DNA from: Streptococcus sp. SPS1
Lineage (GTDB): Bacteria > Bacillota > Bacilli > Lactobacillales > Streptococcaceae
Reading direction: 5' to 3'
NCBI RefSeq assembly: GCF_030439915.1
Contig: NZ_JAQFJG010000011.1
Location: 1-58,678, forward strand
Length of the DNA stretch: 58,678 nt
This document shows positions 48,767 to 55,774 of the stretch, piece after piece. The position numbers were made by a program, and so were the translations under genes. How positions within the stretch are numbered: position 1 is the stretch's first letter; each line of letters opens with the position of its first letter. The notes under the pieces were generated by a model. It saw only the letters and a program-made list of their open reading frames with translations. It ran no database searches and had not been told where the DNA came from.

Positions 48767-49984
48767 CTACTTTTTTGCAACTTTTTGACCGGAATAAATG
48801 CTCCACTCTTTTGGCAGGCAATAGGCTATGGCACAGGCAATCACAAAGAAAGGAAGATTGGCATAGCCAAAGACTTCTCCTCCGATCAAGATCGGTGCGA
48901 GCAAGGTCGTAGTCGCACTACCAAAGACACTGGCATAACCGATAGCTGCAACGACCAAGACTGGAAGACCCAGTATAGATGCGAGAAAGACGCCAAGCGT
49001 AGCTCCGATCGCAAAGAGCGGTGTCACTTCTCCTCCTTGGTATCCAGCAGAGATGGTTACCACCGTAAAGAGAAGTTTGAGGATCCAGTCATAAGACTGC
49101 GCAGTCCCCTGATGAAAGGCTAGATCAATCAGATTGGTTCCAAGTCCACTATAAGTGCCGACTTTGGTCAGCTGGAGAGTCAAGAGGACTAAGCTGAGAC
49201 CAGCCCCAATGACAGCAATCCGGATATACGGATTAGGCAAGACTTGAGCGACTGTTTTTTTCAACCAAGAAAGACTAACTGCAAAGAGCTTCCCAGCGAG
49301 GCCAAAAGCCAAGCCAAGAAGGGCAACTTTGATCAAGGTCTCTGGTGTCCAGCTCAACGTTTCCTTGAGTGGCACAGCAAATTTCTCCAGGCCAAGAGCA
49401 TGAGAGGTGAAGCTCGCCACGATCGAGGCGATGAGAGCTGGATAGAGGGCAATCAGCTGCAATTCCCCAACGGTCAAAACTTCAAGGGCAAAGAAGGTGG
49501 CAGCTAGTGGCGTCTGAAAGAGCCCCGCAAAACCTGCTGCCATCCCGGTCATAAGAAAAATACGTGAAGCATCGGCTATCTTGATATGACGGGCAAAACG
49601 ATGCGAAAGGGTTGCTCCAATCTGGACAGCTACGCCTTCCCGACCAACCGAACCACCAAAGAGGTGGCTCATCCAGGTCGTCAGCATGATCAAAGGCACC
49701 AAGACCACGGGGATTTCCTCCTCACGCGCGTGCCCAACATCAAAAACTAGGCCCATCCCTTTTGATGCCTTGCCACCAAAACGTTTATAGAGATAAACGA
49801 TGACAAGCCCTGCTAAAGCCAGGAAAAGAATCAAGGGCCAGTGCTGGCTTCGAACATCTCCGATTAGGAGAAGGCCTTGGCCAAAAATCATATCGATGGT
49901 ACCGACCAATAGACCGATGAAGAGGGCCATCCCTGTCAGTACCATATACTGTTTTGCTTTTTCCTTGATGGATAGACTAATCAC
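48767..49984 (-). CDS. CLC-family antiporter, probably fluoride/proton (CLC-F type)
   Basis: A 405-residue CLC membrane protein with about ten to twelve helices. It has GGSVGREGVAVQIG, where chloride-type CLCs have GREGP; GREGV plus GMAAGFAGLFQTPLAATFFA is the pattern I know from the bacterial fluoride-exporting CLC-F clade. The gate glutamate of GREG is present. Base composition is visibly richer in G+C than its neighbours, suggesting transfer. It overlaps the upstream chorismate mutase gene by 8 bases. No fluoride riboswitch is seen nearby. Confidence 0.75.
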   Translation of the reverse strand: MISLSIKEKAKQYMVLTGMALFIGLLVGTIDMIFGQGLLLIGDVRSQHWPLILFLALAGLVIVYLYKRFGGKASKGMGLVFDVGHAREEEIPVVLVPLIMLTTWMSHLFGGSVGREGVAVQIGATLSHRFARHIKIADASRIFLMTGMAAGFAGLFQTPLAATFFALEVLTVGELQLIALYPALIASIVASFTSHALGLEKFAVPLKETLSWTPETLIKVALLGLAFGLAGKLFAVSLSWLKKTVAQVLPNPYIRIAVIGAGLSLVLLTLQLTKVGTYSGLGTNLIDLAFHQGTAQSYDWILKLLFTVVTISAGYQGGEVTPLFAIGATLGVFLASILGLPVLVVAAIGYASVFGSATTTLLAPILIGGEVFGYANLPFFVIACAIAYCLPKEWSIYSGQKVAKK

Positions 49985-50249
49985 GCGCCCTGACCTCCTC
50001 TTGGTAAGTTCTAGAGTGTTTCATCATATCTTGAAATTGGGCTTGAATGGTCGAGCGATACTGCTCATCCATCACAAGAGAGCCGACTTTTTCAAGAACT
50101 GCTCTTTCCCTTCCCTGGTCGAGCACAGGGAGTCCCTCTTGCTCCTTATATTTTACAATCTGACCGACACAAACCATCCGTTTTTCCAGCAAGGCTACAA
50201 GCTCTTGATCGATTTGATCAATTTCTTGACGAATAATATCTAAATCCAT
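49977..50249 (-). CDS. chorismate mutase (AroQ type)
   Basis: A 90-residue all-helical chorismate mutase: LDIIRQEIDQIDQELVALLE, KRMVCVGQIVKYKEQEGLPV, DQGRERAVLEKV. It has the catalytic Arg/Lys pattern of AroQ and converts chorismate to prephenate for Phe/Tyr synthesis. It is the first gene of a two-gene unit with the CLC gene, whose start lies inside its end. SD GGAGGA precedes the ATG. Confidence 0.88.
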   Translation of the reverse strand: MDLDIIRQEIDQIDQELVALLEKRMVCVGQIVKYKEQEGLPVLDQGRERAVLEKVGSLVMDEQYRSTIQAQFQDMMKHSRTYQEEVRARD

Positions 50250-50321
50250 ACAATCTCCTCCTTTATTTGAATTATTGTATCAAAAAGCCACCAAATAGGC
50301 TAGTAAAATCCCAACTCACGA

Positions 50322-50354
50322 TAAAAAAATGCACTGATTGATTCCATCAGTGCA
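50322..50354 (-). terminator. flavodoxin gene terminator
   Basis: Minus-strand TGCACTGAT, 7-base loop, ATCAGTGCA, then TTTTTTT. Confidence 0.85.
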
Positions 50355-50363
50355 CGTTTATGC

Positions 50364-50807
50364 TTATCCTACTTTAGCAGCCAATTCTTCTGCGAATTGT
50401 TCTAAGCGTTCAATGTCTTCTTCCTCAGCAGAAAGATCTACTTTAACACACTCTGAACCTTTTTCTGCTCCTGTTGACACAAAAACACGATCAAAGTCAT
50501 CAACAGCCTTACAGAATTCATCGTAGAAGGTGTCACCTGAACCAACCACTCCGTAGATTTTACCATTCAAATTGAGATCTGCTAGGTCTTCGTAGAAGTC
50601 CATCATCTCATCTGGCAATTCACCATCACCATAAGTATAGGTCGCAACGATAGCGATGTCTGCTTCCAAGAAGTCTGAAGCGTCAACAGTTGTACATTCA
50701 TCAACATCGACATCCAAGCCCAAGTCACGTAATTTGTCTGCTACAATATCTGCAATTTCTTCGGTATTACCGGTCATACTGGCAAATACAATTTTTGCTA
50801 ATGCCAT
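50364..50807 (-). CDS. flavodoxin
   Basis: A 147-residue FMN-binding electron carrier. Phosphate loop FASMTGNTEEIADIVADKL, FMN-stacking loops around TYTYGDGELPD and GSGDTFYDEFCKAVDDF, with an acidic C-terminal half. SD GAGGAGG lies before the ATG, with TATAAT near 50836. In streptococci flavodoxin replaces ferredoxin in several redox steps; its partner here is not encoded nearby. Confidence 0.95.
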   Translation of the reverse strand: MALAKIVFASMTGNTEEIADIVADKLRDLGLDVDVDECTTVDASDFLEADIAIVATYTYGDGELPDEMMDFYEDLADLNLNGKIYGVVGSGDTFYDEFCKAVDDFDRVFVSTGAEKGSECVKVDLSAEEEDIERLEQFAEELAAKVG

Positions 50808-50910
50808 ATCGTCCTCCTCAATTTATCTTTCTCCATTATATCACATCTTTTTCATTTTAAAAATAAAAATTCTTGTGCTACAATGAAATGAGAAAGAATT
50901 GAGGTTATTT

Positions 50911-51846
50911 ATGGAAATTTGCCATCAAATTTTAGAAAAAATCAAAGAATACGACACGATTATCATTCACCGTCATATGAAACCAGACCCTGATGCCTTG
51001 GGAAGTCAGGTGGGATTGAAAGCCTTGCTAGAATATCATTTCCCTGAAAAAACCATCAAAGCTGTTGGTTTTGATGAACCAACTCTAACTTGGATGGCTG
51101 AGATGGATCTTGTTGAAGATAGTGCCTACCAAGGGGCACTTGTCATCGTCTGTGATACGGCTAATACCGCTCGTATCGATGATAAGCGCTATAGTCAAGG
51201 TGATTTTCTCATTAAGATTGACCACCATCCAAATGATGATGTATATGGCGACTTATCTTGGGTAGATACTAGTTCAAGCAGCGCTAGCGAGATGATTACC
51301 CTATTTGCAGAAACAACCCAGCTGGCCTTGTCAGATTGCGCTGCTGAGTTGCTCTTTGCAGGAATTGTTGGTGATACAGGTCGCTTCCTCTACCCTTCTA
51401 CCACTGCACGGACTCTTCGCCTTGCTGCTTATTTGAGAGAACATAACTTTGACTTTGCAGCTCTCACTCGCAAAATGGACACTATGAGCTACAAAATTGC
51501 AAAACTTCAAGGCTACATCTACGACCATCTGGAAGTGGATGAAAATGGCGCAGCTCGCGTTATCCTGAGTCAGAAAATCTTAAAACGATTCAATGTCACC
51601 GATGCTGAAACTGCAGCCATTGTCGGTGCACCTGGACGTATTGACAGTGTAAGTCTCTGGGGAATTTTTGTGGAGCAGGCTGATGGCCACTACCGAGTTC
51701 GCTTACGCAGTAAAATCCATCCTATCAATGAAATTGCCAAGGAACATGATGGTGGAGGTCACCCTCTAGCAAGTGGTGCTAATTCCTATAGTTTAGAAGA
51801 AAACGAAATCATCTACCAAAAGTTAAAAAACTTGCTTAAAAACTGA
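50911..51846 (+). CDS. pde2: DHH/DHHA1 phosphodiesterase (Pde2/NrnA type)
   Basis: A 311-residue DHH-family enzyme: IIHRHMKPDPDALGSQ, CDTANTARI, IDHHPNDD and C-terminal DHHA1 motif EHDGGGHPLASGANSY. It matches the stand-alone pneumococcal Pde2, which cleaves pApA (from c-di-AMP) to AMP and acts on short oligonucleotides. I chose ATG 50911, with GAGG 7 bases upstream, over 50899. It is followed by rpmE2, which has its own promoter. Confidence 0.9.
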   Translation: MEICHQILEKIKEYDTIIIHRHMKPDPDALGSQVGLKALLEYHFPEKTIKAVGFDEPTLTWMAEMDLVEDSAYQGALVIVCDTANTARIDDKRYSQGDFLIKIDHHPNDDVYGDLSWVDTSSSSASEMITLFAETTQLALSDCAAELLFAGIVGDTGRFLYPSTTARTLRLAAYLREHNFDFAALTRKMDTMSYKIAKLQGYIYDHLEVDENGAARVILSQKILKRFNVTDAETAAIVGAPGRIDSVSLWGIFVEQADGHYRVRLRSKIHPINEIAKEHDGGGHPLASGANSYSLEENEIIYQKLKNLLKN

Positions 51847-51854
51847 TAAAATAC

Positions 51855-51883
51855 TTGCCAAACTTTTCAGAATCTGATAGACT
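51855..51883 (+). promoter_or_regulatory. rpmE2 promoter
   Basis: TTGCCA (51855-51860), 17 bases, TAGACT (51878-51883). Confidence 0.6.
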
Positions 51884-51941
51884 AGTATGGTAACAATCTA
51901 TGGCTCGCAAAGAGACCATGGCAGAAAGGAAATATTGCAAA

Positions 51942-52184
51942 ATGAAAAAAGATATCCATCCAGAATATCGCCCAGTTGTCTTCATGGACACAACTACTGG
52001 TTACCAATTCCTTAGCGGTTCAACAAAACGCTCTAACGAAACAGTTGAGTTCGAAGGCGAAACTTACCCATTGATCCGTGTGGAAATTTCATCAGACTCA
52101 CACCCATTCTACACTGGACGTCAAAAGTTCACTCAAGCAGATGGACGCGTGGATCGTTTCAACAAAAAATACGGTCTCAAATAA
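51942..52184 (+). CDS. rpmE2: 50S ribosomal protein L31 type B
   Basis: An 80-residue bL31 of the cysteine-free (type B) class: [20 protein letters not shown], then [20 protein letters not shown], ending FNKKYGLK. With no cysteines it needs no zinc. The start is ATG 51942; the upstream in-frame ATGs at 51900 and 51918 have no role in the family. It is the last core gene before the mobile element, and the element begins after its terminator. Confidence 0.95.
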
Positions 52185-52213
52185 TCAACCGCATTTATTG
52201 CTTAAAAACGTTG

Positions 52214-52253
52214 ATACAAAGCCTTTTCCAAGAAATTGGAATTGGCTTTTTTT
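52214..52253 (+). terminator. rpmE2 terminator, likely near the attachment site
   Basis: AAAGCC, a TCCAA/TTGGA inner stem and GGCTTT, followed by TTTT. The element boundary should lie at or just beyond this hairpin. Confidence 0.65.
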
Positions 52254-52260
52254 ATTTTTA

Positions 52261-52284
52261 GTACCGTTTTTGGTACCGTCTTGG
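52261..52284. repeat. tandem 12-mers by the int gene (candidate integrase arm sites)
   Basis: GTACCGTTTTTG (52261-52272) is followed directly by GTACCGTCTTGG (52273-52284), next to the int stop codon. Short direct repeats here are typical of the arm-type sites bound by the N-terminal domain of phage-like integrases. Confidence 0.45.
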
Positions 52285-52288
52285 AAAA

Positions 52289-53446
52289 CTAACCTTTTGC
52301 ACTATCCAGATAATCTACAAATTTTGTGATAGCTTTCTTCTCTCCTGCTACTGTAGAATGGCTATAAGTATCCAAGGTCATCTGACTACTTGCATGCCCT
52401 AACCTTTTGGCCGCATTGACAGGGTCAACCCCTACTTCAATCATCAAGGTTGCATGAGTATGTCTGAAGCCATGAGGAGTTATCTTCTTCAAGTCATGTT
52501 TCCTTATAATGCGCTTTAGCACACTATTGATATAGTCCTGATATAAAGGCTCTATCTTTCCATCTCGGCCAACAAACGTAAACATATAATCACTATCAAT
52601 CAATGGGGTAACTGACAGTTGCCCCTTTTCTTTTCTGCTCTTTTGTTTCCACTCTTTCAAAATCGAGACTGTCTCAGTATCTAAAGGAATTTGCCGTATT
52701 GAAAACTTGTTTTTGGTGCTTTTCTCAACGGCTTTCCCCTTGATTCTACCTAAGTTTTTGTTGATAGAAAGTAATTGATTATCAAAATCAATATCGGACC
52801 ACCTCAAAGAATACAGCTCCCCTTTCCTTAAGCCACTATAAGCTAACAAACGAAATAAGGCATAGTTTTTATAAGGCTCTTCTGCTTTAATAATGTCTAA
52901 AAACTCATGCAACTCCTCAACGCTAAAGAAGTTATCTGACTTCTTCCGCTCTCTTTTTGGGAGTATCACTTGTTTCATTGGGTTGTCTGTAATCAATTTC
53001 ATTTTCAAAGCAAAATCAAACACTTGACTAGTGTAAGATTTGACCTGTTTGATATTCCTAAAAGTCTGACCTTTTTCGGTAATAAAGTCCTGACATTGCC
53101 AAGGAGTAATTTTGGAAATTTTCACCTTTCCAAGAACTGGCAAGATATGAATTCTAAACAAATCATCTGTACGGACGCTTGTCGTCCTCTCTACTGTGTT
53201 TTGATAAGTTTTGAACCATTCCTCAAAAACTTCATCAAAACGTCTCTCAGAGACTCTCAGAAGTTCTGAGAGGTCTCCTGACGCTTTTTTGTGGTAAATC
53301 ATAGCTTCATACTGTCTAGCTTCTCTACGGCTCTTAAAACCGCCTTTAAAGAAGTCTTTACGTTTGCCATCAATCACCCTGTAGATTCTGACCTTATAAA
53401 GATACCCTGATTTAGACTTTTTAGCCTTATATTTAATAATAGACAT
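52289..53446 (-). CDS. int: tyrosine recombinase (element integrase)
   Basis: A 385-residue phage-type integrase. AP2-like arm-binding domain (KKSKSGYLYKVRIYRVIDGK), SAM-like core-binding domain (about 65-165), and catalytic domain with Arg in YSGLRKGELYSLRW, Lys near KSTKNKFSIRQIPL, HGFRHTHATL, GHASSQMTLDTYSH with the nucleophile Tyr. It integrates and, with an Xis, excises the element. It is the outermost gene, pointing toward rpmE2, as expected for integration next to that gene. Confidence 0.95.
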   Translation of the reverse strand: MSIIKYKAKKSKSGYLYKVRIYRVIDGKRKDFFKGGFKSRREARQYEAMIYHKKASGDLSELLRVSERRFDEVFEEWFKTYQNTVERTTSVRTDDLFRIHILPVLGKVKISKITPWQCQDFITEKGQTFRNIKQVKSYTSQVFDFALKMKLITDNPMKQVILPKRERKKSDNFFSVEELHEFLDIIKAEEPYKNYALFRLLAYSGLRKGELYSLRWSDIDFDNQLLSINKNLGRIKGKAVEKSTKNKFSIRQIPLDTETVSILKEWKQKSRKEKGQLSVTPLIDSDYMFTFVGRDGKIEPLYQDYINSVLKRIIRKHDLKKITPHGFRHTHATLMIEVGVDPVNAAKRLGHASSQMTLDTYSHSTVAGEKKAITKFVDYLDSAKG

Positions 53447-53474
53447 TCTAATTTCTCCTTTATTTTTTAAGGTT

Positions 53475-53497
53475 TCGGAGCTTACAAAATAAAGAAA
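53475..53497 (+). repeat. 23-bp direct repeat, copy 1
   Basis: The 23 bases beginning TCGGAGCTTACA and ending AAATAAAGAAA are identical to 54185-54207. This copy is between the repressor stop and the int start. Confidence 0.85.
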
Positions 53498-53533
53498 TTA
53501 GAGAGCTATTTACTCTTATTTTTGGGAAATCGA

Positions 53534-54076
53534 TTAAAAATCTGGATAATATTGTCTTTCTATCTTCCTAATTTGATTCTTCAATCTGTTTATGTGAGAC
53601 TGCACCGTCTCTAATTGCTCTTGTAACTCGGTCTCTTTTTCTTGCCACTCGGCTATCTCTAATTTTATTGGCTCGATGGCTTTCGTATACTCAATCCACT
53701 TTTGGCTAGGATGTGATTTAAATACCCTGTCTGTCAATTCTATCAAGAACTCTTCTGAAAATCCTTCCTCTCTCCCTAAATCAAACATCAATTTTATTGT
53801 CTCTTCTAAATCCTCTTTAGGGCTATGAAGAATGTCACTATCTCTACTAGGAACATCATCAAGCCCCATCAAATAAGCAACCGAGACACCGAAATACTCA
53901 GCAAGTATCTCTGCATTATTTTTTTTAGGAGCACGCTGATTTTTTTTATATCCAGAAAGTGTAGTTATGGGTATACCCGTATTTTCACTAACCTCTTTCA
54001 AAGTAACCCCATGATTTTCCATAAGTTTTTCCAGTCTGTTAGGTGGTTTCCTAAAAAGTAAATCATTGTTATCCAT
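53534..54076 (-). CDS. Cro/CI-family repressor of the element
   Basis: A 180-residue protein. N-terminal XRE helix-turn-helix (RLEKLMENHGVTLKEVSENT, GIPITTLSGYKKNQRAPKKN), a middle dimerisation segment, and a C-terminal coiled coil (KETELQEQLETVQSHINRLK). No S24 autocleavage domain, so release would not be by direct RecA-type cleavage. It is divergent from the xis operon; three TACTC-N6-GAGTA-like operators lie between. Confidence 0.85.
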   Translation of the reverse strand: MDNNDLLFRKPPNRLEKLMENHGVTLKEVSENTGIPITTLSGYKKNQRAPKKNNAEILAEYFGVSVAYLMGLDDVPSRDSDILHSPKEDLEETIKLMFDLGREEGFSEEFLIELTDRVFKSHPSQKWIEYTKAIEPIKLEIAEWQEKETELQEQLETVQSHINRLKNQIRKIERQYYPDF

Positions 54077-54106
54077 TTTCTACCTCCACTACTATTCTAA
54101 CATATT

Positions 54107-54182
54107 TACTCAAATAAGAGAAAAAACAACTTGACTTTACTCGTTTTAGAGTATATAATACAGATGTACTCAAAAACGAGTA
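54107..54182. promoter_or_regulatory. three repressor operators and divergent promoters
   Basis: O1 54107-54122 (TACTC-N6-GAGAA), O2 54138-54153 (TACTC-N6-GAGTA) and O3 54167-54182 (TACTC-N6-GAGTA) are spaced about 30 bases centre to centre. The rightward promoter is TTGACT (54131-54136), 17 bases, TATAAT (54154-54159), and O2 fills its spacer. O1 lies in the spacer of a leftward extended -10 promoter (TGTTAGAAT) for the repressor. Confidence 0.8.
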
Positions 54183-54184
54183 TG

Positions 54185-54207
54185 TCGGAGCTTACAAAAT
54201 AAAGAAA
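54185..54207 (+). repeat. 23-bp direct repeat, copy 2
   Basis: Identical to 53475-53497, same orientation. This copy is in the 5' leader of the excisionase-like gene, right before its AGAGGT site. The two copies bracket the repressor gene. Confidence 0.85.
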
Positions 54208-54218
54208 GAGGTAAAACT

Positions 54219-54497
54219 ATGCAAGAACAATTCACTATCAATCTTCCTAAGATTACAGAAAAGCAATTACTTGCACGCTACGATGGTATGGTTCAAGAAG
54301 CTATTGAAAAAGCTTTTACGGAACAAGAACTTTACAAACCAATGATACGCATGGCTGGTCTCTGCCGTTGGCTTGATGTATCAAATACAACTATTGTTAA
54401 ATGGCAAAAGGCAGGAATGCCTCATATTGTTGTTGATGGGGTCACACTCTACGATAAACACCAAGTCAGAAAATGGTTACAACAATATGAGAGGTGA
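54219..54497 (+). CDS. excisionase-like HTH protein
   Basis: A 92-residue protein whose C-terminal half (IRMAGLCRWLDVSNTTIVKW, QKAGMPHIVVDGVTLYDKHQ, VRKWLQQYER) is a MerR/Xis-type winged helix (HTH_17 / DUF771-like). The N-terminal ~45 residues are helical. First gene of the rightward operon, just after the repressor-controlled promoter, as expected for Xis or an early regulator. It overlaps the next frame by only a few bases. Confidence 0.7.
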   Translation: MQEQFTINLPKITEKQLLARYDGMVQEAIEKAFTEQELYKPMIRMAGLCRWLDVSNTTIVKWQKAGMPHIVVDGVTLYDKHQVRKWLQQYER

Positions 54498-54502
54498 GAT
54501 AT

Positions 54503-54838
54503 ATGATTGATTATGAAAAAGATTATTACTTAATACCTAGAGTATTATTTCAAGACGATTTCTATAGAGATTTGACACCTCTTGATGTTATTGTCTATTC
54601 TGTGCTAAGAAACAAACAAGAAGAGGCAATAGAGAAAGGTTGGATAGATGATGAAGGAAGTATTTACCTAGCATATAGAATTGAGGATCTAGCCAAAAAA
54701 TTTTCCTGCTCCAGAACGACTATGATAGCCGTTTTACAACGCTTGGAATCTGTCAACTTAATTGAACGAGAACGACAATGGAATGTAAGCTATTATAACC
54801 ACAACTTACCATACAGGACTTATATTAACGAGGTGTAA
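54503..54838 (+). CDS. RepA_N-domain protein
   Basis: A 111-residue protein resembling the N-terminal domain of RepA_N plasmid initiators: YYLIPRVLFQDDFYRDLTPL, VIVYSVLRNKQEEA, GWIDDEGSIYLAYRIEDLAK and a winged helix SCSRTTMIAVLQRLESVNLI. In plasmids this domain binds iterons and is followed by further domains; here it stands alone. ATG 54503 has GAGGTG upstream, inside the end of the previous gene. It may be a replication helper or an operon regulator. Confidence 0.65.
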   Translation: MIDYEKDYYLIPRVLFQDDFYRDLTPLDVIVYSVLRNKQEEAIEKGWIDDEGSIYLAYRIEDLAKKFSCSRTTMIAVLQRLESVNLIERERQWNVSYYNHNLPYRTYINEV

Positions 54839-54840
54839 GT

Positions 54841-55482
54841 ATGATAAAGATTTACTTTGGAAAAGACGCTGCACTTAATCAAGTTATCCAGTCACGATTG
54901 GATAGCTATCAGCTTGACTATCAAGTATTCTCAAGTAAAGATATAGATAATAAAACGCTTATGGAATGGCTTTTTAGGTCAACTGATATATTTGAACTAT
55001 TAAGTACTAAGATGTTGAAGTATAAGTTGAATACACAAATTACACTTAGTCAATTTGTTAGAAAGATTTTGGAAGACGTTGATAGTTCCTTAAAACTCCC
55101 AATTGTTGTAACAAAAGAAGCCATCTATTCGAACATGTCTCCGGAATATGTTGGGTCACTCTTGCCAAAAGAATACCGTAAAGTAGAAAGAGAGAATTTA
55201 TTTAGGAAATTTGAACAGCTAGATGAGGGTAGCCGTTTTTGGAGAAACTTCGAGGTTGTCCGTAAACAGTCTGAACTACGTTGGTTTGAACTGAATGAGT
55301 TACTGTTTGCTGATGTGTCTGACGATTTAGGAGAAATGAAAAAAGCTAAAGACCGATTTTTTAAATACAAGAAAAACAAGCAGATCCCCCCTGAAGATAT
55401 CATCGAGAAAATCCTAGAGATATTTTTGATTGAAAGAGTTGACCTTTTTCAAAAATCTGTTTCAGATTTACAAAATTTCTAG
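54841..55482 (+). CDS. Spx-like protein without CXXC, with extra C-terminal domain
   Basis: A 213-residue protein. Residues 1-120 follow the Spx/ArsC thioredoxin-like fold: MIKIYFGKDAALNQVIQSRL at the start, LLSTKMLKY where Spx has ISTRSK, LKLPIVVTKEAI where Spx has RRPIII, and LLPKEYRKVER where Spx has FLPRDYRK. The CXXC redox switch is replaced by KDAALN. Residues 120-213 (FEQLDEGSRFWRNFEVVRKQ, FKYKKNKQIPPEDII) are an added helical domain I do not recognise. Spx binds the RNA polymerase alpha CTD; by inference this protein could alter host transcription or serve element expression. It starts 2 bases after the previous stop. Confidence 0.55.
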   Translation: MIKIYFGKDAALNQVIQSRLDSYQLDYQVFSSKDIDNKTLMEWLFRSTDIFELLSTKMLKYKLNTQITLSQFVRKILEDVDSSLKLPIVVTKEAIYSNMSPEYVGSLLPKEYRKVERENLFRKFEQLDEGSRFWRNFEVVRKQSELRWFELNELLFADVSDDLGEMKKAKDRFFKYKKNKQIPPEDIIEKILEIFLIERVDLFQKSVSDLQNF

Positions 55483-55570
55483 TCCTAAAACAGTTATGAA
55501 AACGACTATGAAAATATTTTGAAAATGAGATTTTGAGACTAAATTTTTGAGCTTCCTCAAAATTTATAAC

Positions 55571-55756
55571 GCGGGCTCCTCTAACAGCCCGCTATGTGCA
55601 CATCTGATGTGCATTTACTACACCCGTTTTTTGGCAAGTTTGACCGTAGCAAAATGAAAATGGTCCGACGAAGTCGGCTTGGGGTTGCTCCCCCAAGAAT
55701 GTCATTTTACGGAGGTCTTTACGCAGACAAAAAAGAGGCGCCGACAGGCGACCTCT
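55571..55756 (+). other. hairpin-rich leader of rep (candidate origin region)
   Basis: Successive inverted pairs: GCGGGCT/AGCCCGC (55571-55592), TGCACAT/ATGTGCA (55597-55613), CCGAC/GTCGG with GAA loop (55665-55677), CTTGGGG/CCCCAAG (55678-55697), both inside AAAATG/CATTTT (55651-55708), GTCT/AGAC (55715-55728), AGAGG/CCTCT with inner GCC/GGC (55734-55756). The last ends 5 bases before the rep ribosome-binding site. It could hold the double-strand origin or control rep translation. No gene is visible in 55483-55774. Confidence 0.55.
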
Positions 55757-55774
55757 AAAAGAAAGGAGGTTTAT

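Noticed and set aside
49244..49507. Plus-strand frame within the CLC gene
   Set aside because: Antisense shadow in a more GC-rich gene; no start signals.
50250..50363. Fluoride riboswitch for the CLC gene
   Set aside because: No crcB-motif pseudoknot was seen upstream of aroQ-clc; only the flavodoxin terminator and ordinary sequence.
52229..52240. GAAATTGGAAT shared with 58509 as an att core
   Set aside because: Only 11 A/T-rich bases, and the element appears to continue past 58.5 kb, so chance identity is likely.
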